From positions 1 to 42,651 of the forward strand of contig NZ_KB893748.1 in NCBI RefSeq assembly GCF_000374165.1: 42,651 nucleotides of DNA, read 5' to 3'. The notes beneath the pieces are model-generated. The model was not told the DNA's origin, did no database searches, and saw only the letters and a program-made list of their open reading frames with translations. Below are positions 18,745 through 25,999 of the stretch, piece after piece. The DNA comes from Parafrankia elaeagni (GTDB lineage: Bacteria; Actinomycetota; Actinomycetes; Frankiales; Frankiaceae). The position numbers and the translations under genes were made by a program. The first letter of the stretch is position 1. Each line of letters starts with the position of its first letter.

Positions 18745-18769
18745 CCGATAGCGCGGATCTGCCTGCGTT

Positions 18770-18808
18770 CGCCCCCTCCGTAGGCTGATCAGTGTACGGA
18801 GGGGGGCG
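18770..18808 (+). terminator. Stem-loop after the kinase gene
   Basis: A 13-bp stem with one bulged G (18770-18782 with 18795-18808) encloses a 12-nt loop, 25 bp after the kinase stop. There is no T-tract. A terminator is the simplest reading. Confidence 0.6.
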
Positions 18809-18972
18809 TGTGAGATCGGACATATCCACGTCCACCGTCGGGCTATGCGAACATGCGGCTTCCGGCAGGGTCGGAGCCCGGTGACTGTCCGCCACGGGGT
18901 GCGCTGCTGGGTGGCGCCCCTTCGGTTGCCGGTGTCGGCGGCCGCCTGGGCCGCGAATCGAACCGAAACATG

Positions 18973-18985
18973 CGTGTCTGACACG
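18973..18985. promoter_or_regulatory. Palindrome CGTGTCTGACACG, candidate operator
   Basis: Perfect 6-bp half-sites CGTGTC/GACACG around a single central T, about 210 bp upstream of sucC. The size and symmetry resemble half-sites of GntR- or TetR-type regulators. The regulator is unknown. Confidence 0.35.
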
Positions 18986-19196
18986 TTTCTGCGTGTGCGA
19001 GGCCCCCACGAAAGCGCTCGGGCCCACTGGGCCGACGGTCCCCTGTGACGGGGTGGGGTCGGGGGCATCGCGGTCGGGGAGGTGACCGGGATCAACGTCG
19101 GGCCGCTGTCCGGCTCCGAGCGTCCCAGGTGCCTCGTCAGTAGGCTCGCAGGCGTTCTGTGCATCCCCTGACCGACCGCATCCGACTGGACGGACC

Positions 19197-20363
19197 GTGG
19201 ATCTCTTCGAATACCAGGCGAAGAAGCTTTTCGCCGAACATGGCGTACCGGTACCCACCGGGAGGATTGCCACAACCCCTGAACAGGCACGTGAGATCGC
19301 GACCGAGCTTGGCGGCAAGGTGGTCGTCAAGGCTCAGGTCAAGGCCGGAGGCCGCGGCAAGGCCGGCGGTGTGAAGGTCGCCGACGGACCGGACGAGGCG
19401 TTCGCGAGGGCGTCGGACATCCTGGGGATGGACATCAAGGGCCACACGGTCCACTCCGTCCTCGTCGAGCAGGCGAGCAACATCGCGGAGGAGTACTACG
19501 CCTCCTTCCTGCTCGACCGCGCCAACCGGACCTTCCTGGCCATGGCCTCCCGTGAGGGCGGCATGGAGATCGAGGAGGTCGCCGCCACCAACCCCGGTGC
19601 CCTGGCGCGCATCCACATCGACCCGCTGACCGGCGTCGACGCGGCCAAGGCCCGCGAGATCGCGGTCGCGGCCAAGCTGCCGGAAGCGGCGCTCGACGGC
19701 GCCTCCACGCTGCTGGTGAAGCTGTGGGAGGTGTTCGTCAGGTCCGACGCCACGCTGGTCGAGGTGAACCCGCTGATCCTCACCGGTGACGGCCGGGTCA
19801 TCGCGCTCGACGGCAAGGTCAGCCTGGACGAGAACGCGGACTTCCGGCACCCGGAGAACGCCGAGCTCGTCGACGTCGGCGCGGTCGACCCGCTGGAGCA
19901 GAAGGCGAAGGAGAAGGGCCTCAACTACGTCAAGCTCGAGGGCCAGGTCGGCATCATCGGCAACGGTGCGGGCCTCGTCATGTCGACGCTGGACGTCGTG
20001 ACCTACGCCGGTGAGGAGTTCGGTGGCCAGCGGCCCGCGAACTTCCTCGACATCGGTGGTGGCGCCTCCGCCGAGGTCATGGCGAACGGTCTGTCGATCA
20101 TTCTGAGTGACCCGTCCGTGAAGAGTGTCTTCGTCAACATCTTCGGCGGCATCACCGCGTGCGACGCCGTCGCGAACGGCATCGTCCAGGCTCTCTCCAT
20201 CGTCGGGAACGTCACCACCCCGCTGGTGGTGCGCCTTGACGGCAACAACGCCGAGGAGGGCCGCCGGATCCTGAAGGAGGCCAACCTCGCGGTGGTCAAG
20301 CCGGTGGACACGATGGACGGCGCGGCGAAGCTCGCCGCCGAGCTCGCCGCGGCCGCGGCCTGA
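19197..20363 (+). CDS. sucC: Succinate-CoA ligase (ADP-forming) subunit beta
   Basis: SucC provides the nucleotide- and succinate-binding part of succinyl-CoA synthetase in the TCA cycle. The 388-residue length is standard. Visible landmarks are the N-terminal [20 protein letters not shown], the ATP-grasp Lys region [17 protein letters not shown], the metal-binding LVEVNPLIL with later [15 protein letters not shown], and the C-terminal FLDIGGGAS and [12 protein letters not shown]. The GTG at 19197 gives the conserved N-terminus; its ribosome-binding site is weak (GGAC). sucD follows after 22 bp, so the two subunits are co-transcribed. Confidence 0.97.
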   Translation: MDLFEYQAKKLFAEHGVPVPTGRIATTPEQAREIATELGGKVVVKAQVKAGGRGKAGGVKVADGPDEAFARASDILGMDIKGHTVHSVLVEQASNIAEEYYASFLLDRANRTFLAMASREGGMEIEEVAATNPGALARIHIDPLTGVDAAKAREIAVAAKLPEAALDGASTLLVKLWEVFVRSDATLVEVNPLILTGDGRVIALDGKVSLDENADFRHPENAELVDVGAVDPLEQKAKEKGLNYVKLEGQVGIIGNGAGLVMSTLDVVTYAGEEFGGQRPANFLDIGGGASAEVMANGLSIILSDPSVKSVFVNIFGGITACDAVANGIVQALSIVGNVTTPLVVRLDGNNAEEGRRILKEANLAVVKPVDTMDGAAKLAAELAAAAA

Positions 20364-20385
20364 CCTGGGTCGGAGGACACAACCG

Positions 20386-21258
20386 ATGGCTATCTGGCTC
20401 GACGAGAACAGCCGCATCGTGGTGCAGGGCATCACCGGCGGCGAGGGCAGCAAGCACACCCGGCGGATGCTGGCGTCCGGCGCGAAGGTCGTCGCCGGCG
20501 TCAACGCGCGCAAGGTCGGCCAGCAGGTCGAAGGCGTCCCGGTCTTCGGGTCGGTCGCCGACGCGATGGCCGAGACCGGCGCCAACGTCTCCGTGATCTT
20601 CGTTCCGCCGAAGTTCACGAAGGACGCCGCGATCGAGGCCGTCGACGCCGCGATCCCGCTCGCCGTGGTGATCACCGAGGGCGTGCCGGTCCACGACACG
20701 ACCGAGTTCTTTGCCTACTCCCAGTCAAAGGGCACGACTCGGATCATCGGCCCGAACTGCCCGGGTATCGCAAGTCCTGGGGTGTCGAACGCCGGCATCA
20801 TCCCCGCCGACATCACCCCGGGTGGGCGGATCGGTCTGGTGAGCAAGAGTGGCACGCTCACCTACCAGATGATGTACGAACTTCGTGAGTTCGGGTTTAG
20901 CACGTGCGTCGGTATCGGTGGCGACCCTGTCATCGGGACGACACATATTGATGCCCTCGACGCCTTCGAGGCCGACCCCGCCACCGCGGCGATCGTCATG
21001 ATTGGCGAGATCGGCGGAGATGCCGAGGAGCGCGCGGCGGCCCACATCGAGGCGCACGTGACGAAGCCCGTGGTCGGCTACGTCGCGGGTTTCACCGCCC
21101 CGGAGGGCAAGACGATGGGCCACGCCGGCGCCATCGTCTCCGGCTCCTCGGGCACTGCGCAGGCGAAGAAGGAGGCTCTGGAGAAGGCCGGCGTGCGCGT
21201 CGGCAAGACCCCGAGCGAAACCGCACGGCTGATGGCTGACATCATGCGGTCGCTGTAA
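20386..21258 (+). CDS. sucD: Succinate-CoA ligase (ADP-forming) subunit alpha
   Basis: SucD binds CoA and carries the phosphohistidine intermediate. The 290-residue protein has the Rossmann-type CoA domain ([22 protein letters not shown]), the conserved IGPNCPGI, the ligase motif [13 protein letters not shown] and the phosphorylated His at position 246 in GHAGAIVSG, the same number as in the E. coli enzyme. The start at 20386 has GGAGG about 8 nt upstream. It pairs with the adjacent sucC. A short gene-free gap and a weak stem-loop (21266-21304) separate it from the membrane-protein genes downstream. Confidence 0.97.
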   Translation: MAIWLDENSRIVVQGITGGEGSKHTRRMLASGAKVVAGVNARKVGQQVEGVPVFGSVADAMAETGANVSVIFVPPKFTKDAAIEAVDAAIPLAVVITEGVPVHDTTEFFAYSQSKGTTRIIGPNCPGIASPGVSNAGIIPADITPGGRIGLVSKSGTLTYQMMYELREFGFSTCVGIGGDPVIGTTHIDALDAFEADPATAAIVMIGEIGGDAEERAAAHIEAHVTKPVVGYVAGFTAPEGKTMGHAGAIVSGSSGTAQAKKEALEKAGVRVGKTPSETARLMADIMRSL

Positions 21259-21265
21259 CACTGTT

Positions 21266-21304
21266 CGCGGGGGGTCTTCTTCTGCCACGAGGGAGGCCCC
21301 CGCG
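21266..21304 (+). terminator. Weak stem-loop after sucD
   Basis: CGCGGGGG (21266-21273) can pair with CCCCCGCG (21297-21304) around a 23-nt loop just after the sucD stop. There is no T-tract, so this is a tentative terminator. Confidence 0.4.
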
Positions 21305-21466
21305 TCGGGCGGTCCAGGAGTTTTTGGGTCGCGGGGCGGGGGGCGCGGACGCGAACGCTTTCCGTCTTGCGGCCTTGCTGTAAGACTCCTGTTGCGGTCA
21401 GGATGGGTCGTGGGAAGATGGTCGGCCCACCTGACCGACCGACCAGACGAAGTGGGGATTCCTGTC

Positions 21467-22288
21467 GTGGTACAAATCGGTGGTCGTAGCGTCGCGACCA
21501 ACGACGTCGGTGTGATCGGCGCCGGCGCCGCAACGTTCATCTTCAGTTTCCTGCCGTGGTTCTCCATTAGCACGGACTTCTTCGGCTCATCCGTTTCGAA
21601 CAGCTTCAGCGGATGGAGCACCGATCCAGGAGGCTGGTTCTGGGGCTGGCTGGCGATCCTGCTGCTGATCGCGGTGGCGGGCCTCGTCGCGGCGCTGACG
21701 TTCGCGAACCTGCGTCTGCCCACGCTGCCCGTCCCGCTGACCGCGGTGCTGGCCGGTGCGTCCGGCCTGGCGGTACTCCTGATCATCATCCGGTGGATCG
21801 CCTACCCGTCCGTCCCGAGCAGCTACGACGGCGGGCCCTCCTTCGGCCTGTTCATCGTCCTCATCGCGGCCATCGTGCAGACGGTGTTCAACGTGCTGAA
21901 CCTGCGCGCCGGGTCCGGTGCCGCCGGCAGCCCCCCTCCGTCCGGTGGTGGCTACCCGGGTCAGAACCAGCCGCCCTACGGCCAGCCGCCCGCCGGGTAC
22001 GGGCAGCCGTACGGCCAGCAGCAGCCCGGCTACGGGCAGCCCCCGACGGGTGGCTACGGCCAGCAGCCCCCGCAGGGTTACGGCCAGCAGCCCCCGCAGG
22101 GCTACGGTCAGCCGCCCCAGGGCGGCTATGGCCAGCAGCAGCCTGGTTATGGTCAGCAGCAGCCCGGCTACGGGCAGCCCCCGACGGGTGGCTACGGCCA
22201 GCAGCCCCCGCAGGGTTACGGTCAGCCGCCCCAGGGTGGCTATGGCCAGCAGCAGCCCGGCTATGGTCAGCCGCCCTCCGACCGCTGA
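21467..22288 (+). CDS. DUF5336 membrane protein with Gly-Tyr-Gln-Pro repeat tail
   Basis: A 273-residue protein with four predicted transmembrane helices (about 14-32, 58-80, 90-108 and 122-140) and a C-terminal tail of about 120 residues made almost only of Gly, Tyr, Gln and Pro, in units such as GYGQPPQG. Its place between sucD and the DUF6350 gene is that of mycobacterial Rv0954, a DUF5336 protein once called a 34-kDa antigen homologue and linked to the division machinery. I therefore assign it to that family. The conserved FLPWFSI lies at the end of helix 1. The GTG at 21467 has GGGGA about 10 nt upstream; an extension back to 21392 looks non-coding. The repeats are also visible at DNA level. 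Confidence 0.75.
   Translation: MVQIGGRSVATNDVGVIGAGAATFIFSFLPWFSISTDFFGSSVSNSFSGWSTDPGGWFWGWLAILLLIAVAGLVAALTFANLRLPTLPVPLTAVLAGASGLAVLLIIIRWIAYPSVPSSYDGGPSFGLFIVLIAAIVQTVFNVLNLRAGSGAAGSPPPSGGGYPGQNQPPYGQPPAGYGQPYGQQQPGYGQPPTGGYGQQPPQGYGQQPPQGYGQPPQGGYGQQQPGYGQQQPGYGQPPTGGYGQQPPQGYGQPPQGGYGQQQPGYGQPPSDR
22016..22270. repeat. Direct repeats encoding the GYGQP tail
   Basis: A 68-bp segment at 22016-22083 recurs identically at 22154-22221 (offset 138 bp), and the following block near 22106 recurs near 22220 (offset 114 bp). The first unit therefore has one extra 24-bp subrepeat coding QPPQGYGQ. Offsets are multiples of three, so the frame is preserved. Confidence 0.85.
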
Positions 22289-22325
22289 GCCGATCCGCCG
22301 GCCCCCACCACCCCCCGCGGTTCCG

Positions 22326-22838
22326 ATGACCGAGGGCACCGGTGCGCGTTCCGGCAAGCAGTTCGGTCCTGGCCTGGCCAGGGCAGGAATCCTCGCTGGT
22401 GGTCTCCTGGTCGGCCTGTCGGTCTTCCTGCCCTGGTCCGTCCCGGTCGACAGCTCCTACCGGAGCTCCGCCGCCGGGTCGGATCTCGGCCCTGCGGCGA
22501 TCTTGGCGATGGCCCTCGGTGTCGGGCTGACCTCCGTGGTCGTCCTGCCGGCGGCGTCGAGCCGGGTCCCCGTCCTGGGCCGGGCGGCCGCTCGCGGGCG
22601 GCTCCCGGTGCCGGCCGCCGGCACGGCCGCACTGGTGGCCGGCGTCGCGGTGCTGGCCGTCGTGGTCGTCTGGCTGACGATGCCCGCCTTTGTCGATCCG
22701 GTCCTGCCCGCCCGCTCCATGGCGGGCAGGACGCGGATGCCTGCCATCGCCGGTGCCGGGCTGTACGCGGCCCTGGCGGGCACCAGCGCCGAGTTGGCTG
22801 CCTGCGCCTGGGCCAGGCGGCGCTCGCAGCGGCCGTAG
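22326..22838 (+). CDS. Small four-helix membrane protein, unknown function
   Basis: A 170-residue protein with four hydrophobic segments (about 18-36, 57-75, 95-118 and 137-155) and a basic C-terminus. Helix 1 ends in VFLPWSVP, echoing the FLPW of the preceding DUF5336 protein, so the two may be distantly related. I do not recognise a family. The ATG at 22326 begins 37 bp after the preceding stop with only GGTTCCG-like sequence upstream, so the start is uncertain; the frame stays open further back, overlapping the preceding gene. It is probably co-transcribed with it. The stop codon lies inside the first unit of a 16-bp tandem repeat. Confidence 0.65.
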   Translation: MTEGTGARSGKQFGPGLARAGILAGGLLVGLSVFLPWSVPVDSSYRSSAAGSDLGPAAILAMALGVGLTSVVVLPAASSRVPVLGRAAARGRLPVPAAGTAALVAGVAVLAVVVVWLTMPAFVDPVLPARSMAGRTRMPAIAGAGLYAALAGTSAELAACAWARRRSQRP

Positions 22839-22896
22839 GCGCTTGGAACCGTAGGCGCTTGGAACCGTAGGCGTTTGGGGCCGTAGGCGTTTGGCG
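22833..22896. repeat. Four-copy 16-bp tandem repeat starting at a stop codon
   Basis: Units CCGTAGGCGCTTGGAA at 22833-22848 and 22849-22864 are identical; CCGTAGGCGTTTGGGG (22865-22880) and CCGTAGGCGTTTGGCG (22881-22896) are variants. The TAG of the first unit is the stop codon of the preceding gene. Confidence 0.9.
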
Positions 22897-23188
22897 CGCG
22901 GCTGAGGGGCAGCCGCCGCACAGGCGGCGGCCGGGCGGCCGGTGAACACACCACCTGAGTGGGGGCACAGGGCCGGGAACCTTATCGGCCCGGCCTGCCG
23001 GCGTGGGGTTTTCTCCCTGTCCTGTTACCGACGTGAGTCGTTCTCAGTAATCCCGGCGTGTTGTCCCGGAAGTGGTCCTCCGTCCGTGCAAGCCTGCCGG
23101 CGTGGCTGCTTCCCTCCGAAACTCCGGTGTGCCGACCGGAGCTGCCCCGGGGGCGCGGCCCGGAAGCCATCTGACCGAGGAACAGGTC
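22839..23188. other. Intergenic region before the DUF6350 gene
   Basis: Apart from the 16-bp repeats and a small GC stem-loop (GCCGCC/GGCGGC near 22914-22931) I see no gene or RNA in this 350-bp stretch. A promoter is not obvious. Confidence 0.45.
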
Positions 23189-24514
23189 ATGCCCGGCCCC
23201 CTGCCGGCGGCCTGGGCGCGCCACGGCCGCTCGGTGGTGAGCGCCGTGGCGACCAGCGCAGCCGGCCTCGTTCTCATCCAGTTCATCGTGCTCGTCGTGT
23301 GGGGGACGGACACCGGCTCGTCCGCCGGGCCGCAGGACGCCTCGCGAATCGGTGCGGACCTGTGGCTGCTCGCACACGGCGCCACCGTGCGCCTGCCGGG
23401 CGGACCGGTCGACCTGCTCCCCCTCGGCCTCGCACTCCTGCCGATCCTCGCGGCGACGACCGCCGGTCACCGGACGGCCACCGCCGGCCTCGAGCGACTC
23501 CCACCGGAGCGGGGTCCGCGGCCCCGGGGCCTCGGCCTTCGGCCGGCCCGCCCGCCGCGGGTCGAGACGCCGCCGCCGTGGGGTGCTGTGGCCCGCGACG
23601 TCGCTCTGGTGGCAGGCACCCAGACGGTCCTCGTCCTCGTGATCGCTCTGATCGTGTCGGCGCCGGCGGCTCGTCCGGACATCTTCTCGGTGCTCGTCGG
23701 AGCGCTGTCGTTCAGCCTGACGGGTGCGACGATCGGCGTGCTGTCCGGTTACGGGGCGCTGCGGGCGGCCTGGCGCTCGCTGCCAGGCTCCGTGCGGGTG
23801 CCCGTCGCGTCGGCACTGGCCGCGGTCACCTCGATGATCGCCGTGTCGGCGTTCGGAGTGGCGCTGGTCCTGGCCGCCACCCTTCCGGAGATCGCGGCGA
23901 CGGACCGCGAGCTCGAGGCCGGCGTCGTCGGCGGGGTCGGCCTGGCGGCGGTCCAGCTCGCGATCCTGCCCAACCTCGTCCTGTGGTCGCTGGCCTACAC
24001 CCTCGGCCCGGGGTTCGGGACCGGCGGCGGCTTCGTACGGCCCGACGAGGTACACGTGGCGCTGCTTCCCGACCTGCCGGTGTTCGCGGCGCTGCCGCCC
24101 GGCCCACTGCCCCGGGGCGGCTGGCTGGTGCTGGCCGTCGTGCCCGTCATCGCCGGGACCATGCTCGCGGTGTCGGTGCGGCGCGGAACACCGGGGGCCG
24201 GCCACCGGAGCCGGCTGGGCCGCATACTCGTCGCGGCGGGCGTCAGCGGGCTGCTGATGATGTTCGCCGCGGCGCTTTCCGCCGGCCGGGTGGGCGGCGA
24301 GTCGATGCGTTTCGGGCCGACGGCGTGGTCGGTGGGCCTGGCCGCGGCCGCGGAGCTCGCGGTGGTGGCCGTGCTCGTGTCCTGCGTGGCGGAACTGGCG
24401 GCGCGCCGCGCCGGTCAGCCGTTCGAGGTGGGATCGGTGCGGACGGCGTCGTTGAAACGGCGGCTGCAGTCGTCGAGCTCCTGGGCGGAGCGGGCACCGC
24501 GCCGGCACTCCTGA
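23189..24514 (+). CDS. DUF6350 polytopic membrane protein
   Basis: A 441-residue integral membrane protein with about ten hydrophobic segments, including LVLIQFIVLVVWGTDT, LLPLGLALLPILAA, TQTVLVLVIALIVSA and LLMMFAAALSAGR. Its place just upstream of purN and downstream of a DUF5336 protein equals that of Rv0955 in mycobacteria, a DUF6350 protein of unknown function; no catalytic motif is visible. The ATG at 23189 is preferred over one at 23072 because GAGG lies 8 nt upstream and the first hydrophobic segment then starts soon after the N-terminus. The last 33 codons overlap, in antisense, the end of the converging gene at 24415-25026; the tail coded there (KRRLQSSSSWAERAPRRHS) has no family character. 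Confidence 0.75.
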   Translation: MPGPLPAAWARHGRSVVSAVATSAAGLVLIQFIVLVVWGTDTGSSAGPQDASRIGADLWLLAHGATVRLPGGPVDLLPLGLALLPILAATTAGHRTATAGLERLPPERGPRPRGLGLRPARPPRVETPPPWGAVARDVALVAGTQTVLVLVIALIVSAPAARPDIFSVLVGALSFSLTGATIGVLSGYGALRAAWRSLPGSVRVPVASALAAVTSMIAVSAFGVALVLAATLPEIAATDRELEAGVVGGVGLAAVQLAILPNLVLWSLAYTLGPGFGTGGGFVRPDEVHVALLPDLPVFAALPPGPLPRGGWLVLAVVPVIAGTMLAVSVRRGTPGAGHRSRLGRILVAAGVSGLLMMFAAALSAGRVGGESMRFGPTAWSVGLAAAAELAVVAVLVSCVAELAARRAGQPFEVGSVRTASLKRRLQSSSSWAERAPRRHS

Positions 24515-25026
24515 TAGTCGTGCAGATCGTCGCCGTGCCGATCGTAGAAGACCCACATCCCGCTGGCGACGGTGAACGCGATCAGCAGCGACAGCGCGCC
24601 GAGGGCCAGCCCCACGGTTCCGGTGCCACCGCCCGCACCCGCGGCCTCCCCGCCCCTGCCGCCCCTGCCGCCCCGGCTGCTCCGGACGTCGTCACCCCGG
24701 CTGCGCCGGGCGTGGGCGCGTGCCCGCATGCCCGCCACGATCGCGGCGAGGCCGATCACCCCGCCGATGATGAAGACGCTCGTGACCAGGGCGAGCGCAC
24801 CCAGCGCCAGGGCCAGCCGCCCCGTGCCGCGGCCGGGCGGCGGCAGCTGGCCGGGGTCGGTGCCGCGACGGGTGTAGCGGGCGAGGATGCCGTCCGGGAA
24901 CGGCCTGCCGGGCGATGCCTCCCGCCGGCCCGGCCTGCCGGGCGGTGTCTCGTGGTGGCCCTGCCAGCCTGGCGCCGGGACGGATCCCGGCGGGCCGACG
25001 GGGTCGTGATCAGGCGGGTTGGACAC
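24415..25026 (-). CDS. DUF4190-like small membrane protein with extracytoplasmic Cys pair
   Basis: A 203-residue protein: a Pro/Gly-rich cytoplasmic N-terminus, two adjacent hydrophobic segments (LALALGALALVTSVFIIGGVIGLAAIVAG-type, as in DUF4190), a basic and Gly-rich loop, a third helix (LALGALSLLIAFTVASGMWVF) and a C-terminal region with two cysteines in DYQECRRGA and ELDDCSRRF that could form a disulfide outside the membrane. The function is unknown. The GTG at 25026 is chosen because GGAGAG lies 4 nt upstream and MSNPPDHDP is a typical start for such proteins; an ATG at 25143 is an alternative. It converges on the DUF6350 gene with 100 bp of overlap. Confidence 0.65.
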   Translation of the reverse strand: MSNPPDHDPVGPPGSVPAPGWQGHHETPPGRPGRREASPGRPFPDGILARYTRRGTDPGQLPPPGRGTGRLALALGALALVTSVFIIGGVIGLAAIVAGMRARAHARRSRGDDVRSSRGGRGGRGGEAAGAGGGTGTVGLALGALSLLIAFTVASGMWVFYDRHGDDLHDYQECRRGARSAQELDDCSRRFNDAVRTDPTSNG

Positions 25027-25185
25027 CGATCTCTCCGTTTCCCCGCGGCGCAGCCGGCCTTCGGCGGTCCGGGGCTCGTCCCTGGACGACATCGTAGGAG
25101 TCGGACGGGCGTGGGCCGGCCCGGACCGGAATGTCGGCCCCATCCGGTAACTTCCGGCTCCTGTTGATCAGATCTGGGAGGTGGG

Positions 25186-25794
25186 ATGCCACGCACCTCG
25201 AAGGCGCTGCGGGCCGAGTCGGCCCGGCTGCGCGGGCTCGGCTGGAGCTATCGGCGCATCGCCCTGGAGCTGCGCCGTGGCCACGGGCTCAACGCCCGCG
25301 TCGCGTACCGGCTGGCACACGGCTGGACCCAGGAGGACGTCGCCCGCCGGTGGAACGAGCGGTGGCCCGGTGCCGGCGCGGTGAAGACGGGAAAAGTGAT
25401 CTCCTACTGGGAGGTCTGGCCGGCGCGGGGTGGCCGGGCGCCGTCCGCGCTGACGCTGACGCGGCTCGCGGAGCTCTACGACTGCCGGCCGGGCGATCTG
25501 CTGGACGGGCTGGACTTCGGCGAGGCGGGGGCCGTGGCCGACGCCGCTCCCGGGCGGACACCGCCGGCCACCGGCGTCGGCGGTGCCCTTCGCCGGTACC
25601 GTCGCGAGAACGGTGGCCTCCTCACGGATGGTGATGACGCGGTGGGTCCGGATGCGGCCGGCGCCGCCGGGGTGCGCAGCCGCCGTGCCTGTGACGGCCC
25701 CGGCCCCGACGTCGACTGGGTGCGGTCGCCGGCCGCGGTGATGGTGCACCAGGACGGTCCGGAGGCGGGCTGGGGCGGCGGCTGGGCTGCCTGA
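25186..25794 (+). CDS. Helix-turn-helix DNA-binding protein
   Basis: A 202-residue protein with two DNA-binding-like segments: SARLRGLGWSYRRIALELRR near the N-terminus, and WTQEDVARRWNERWPG followed by KTGKVISYWEVWPARGG, then ALTLTRLAELYDCRPGDLLDG, which together resemble an XRE-type HTH with an unusually long recognition loop. The remainder after about residue 115 is low-complexity. The ATG at 25186 has GGGAGGTGGG directly upstream, a strong ribosome-binding site. It sits alone between the converging membrane-protein gene and purN-purH; whether it regulates the purine genes is not shown by the sequence. Similar proteins of unknown role occur in Streptomyces and Frankia. Confidence 0.65.
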   Translation: MPRTSKALRAESARLRGLGWSYRRIALELRRGHGLNARVAYRLAHGWTQEDVARRWNERWPGAGAVKTGKVISYWEVWPARGGRAPSALTLTRLAELYDCRPGDLLDGLDFGEAGAVADAAPGRTPPATGVGGALRRYRRENGGLLTDGDDAVGPDAAGAAGVRSRRACDGPGPDVDWVRSPAAVMVHQDGPEAGWGGGWAA

Positions 25795-25999
25795 GGGCGC
25801 CTCCTCGGGTACGCGGCAGTGCACCCGTCGTTGGCGGCACGGCTGGTGTGCCGGGTGCGTTCCGTGCTGGTCCGGCGTGTCTGGGGCACCGAGAAAGTAC
25901 ATTCGGACCGTTGCCGCTCCGGGCCCGTGCTGGCGGGGGCGCGTACCCGGTAGGCCACCGCCGGTGGAGCCGGTCGTTTCATGATTCACGGAGGGTTGT

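Larger units (their letters stand above)
18745..19196. other. Intergenic region upstream of sucCD
   Basis: Besides the stem-loop at 18770-18808 and the palindrome at 18973-18985, I see no gene or RNA in these 452 bp. It should contain the sucCD promoter, but no clear -35/-10 pair is recognisable. Confidence 0.5.

Noticed and set aside
19137-20699. 520-codon minus-strand open frame opposite sucC
   Set aside because: Composition reflects the complement of sucC codons; sucCD are unambiguous on the other strand.
22016-22270. CRISPR-like regularly spaced repeats
   Set aside because: The repeats are in-frame codons of a GYGQP protein tail, adjacent rather than separated by unique spacers.
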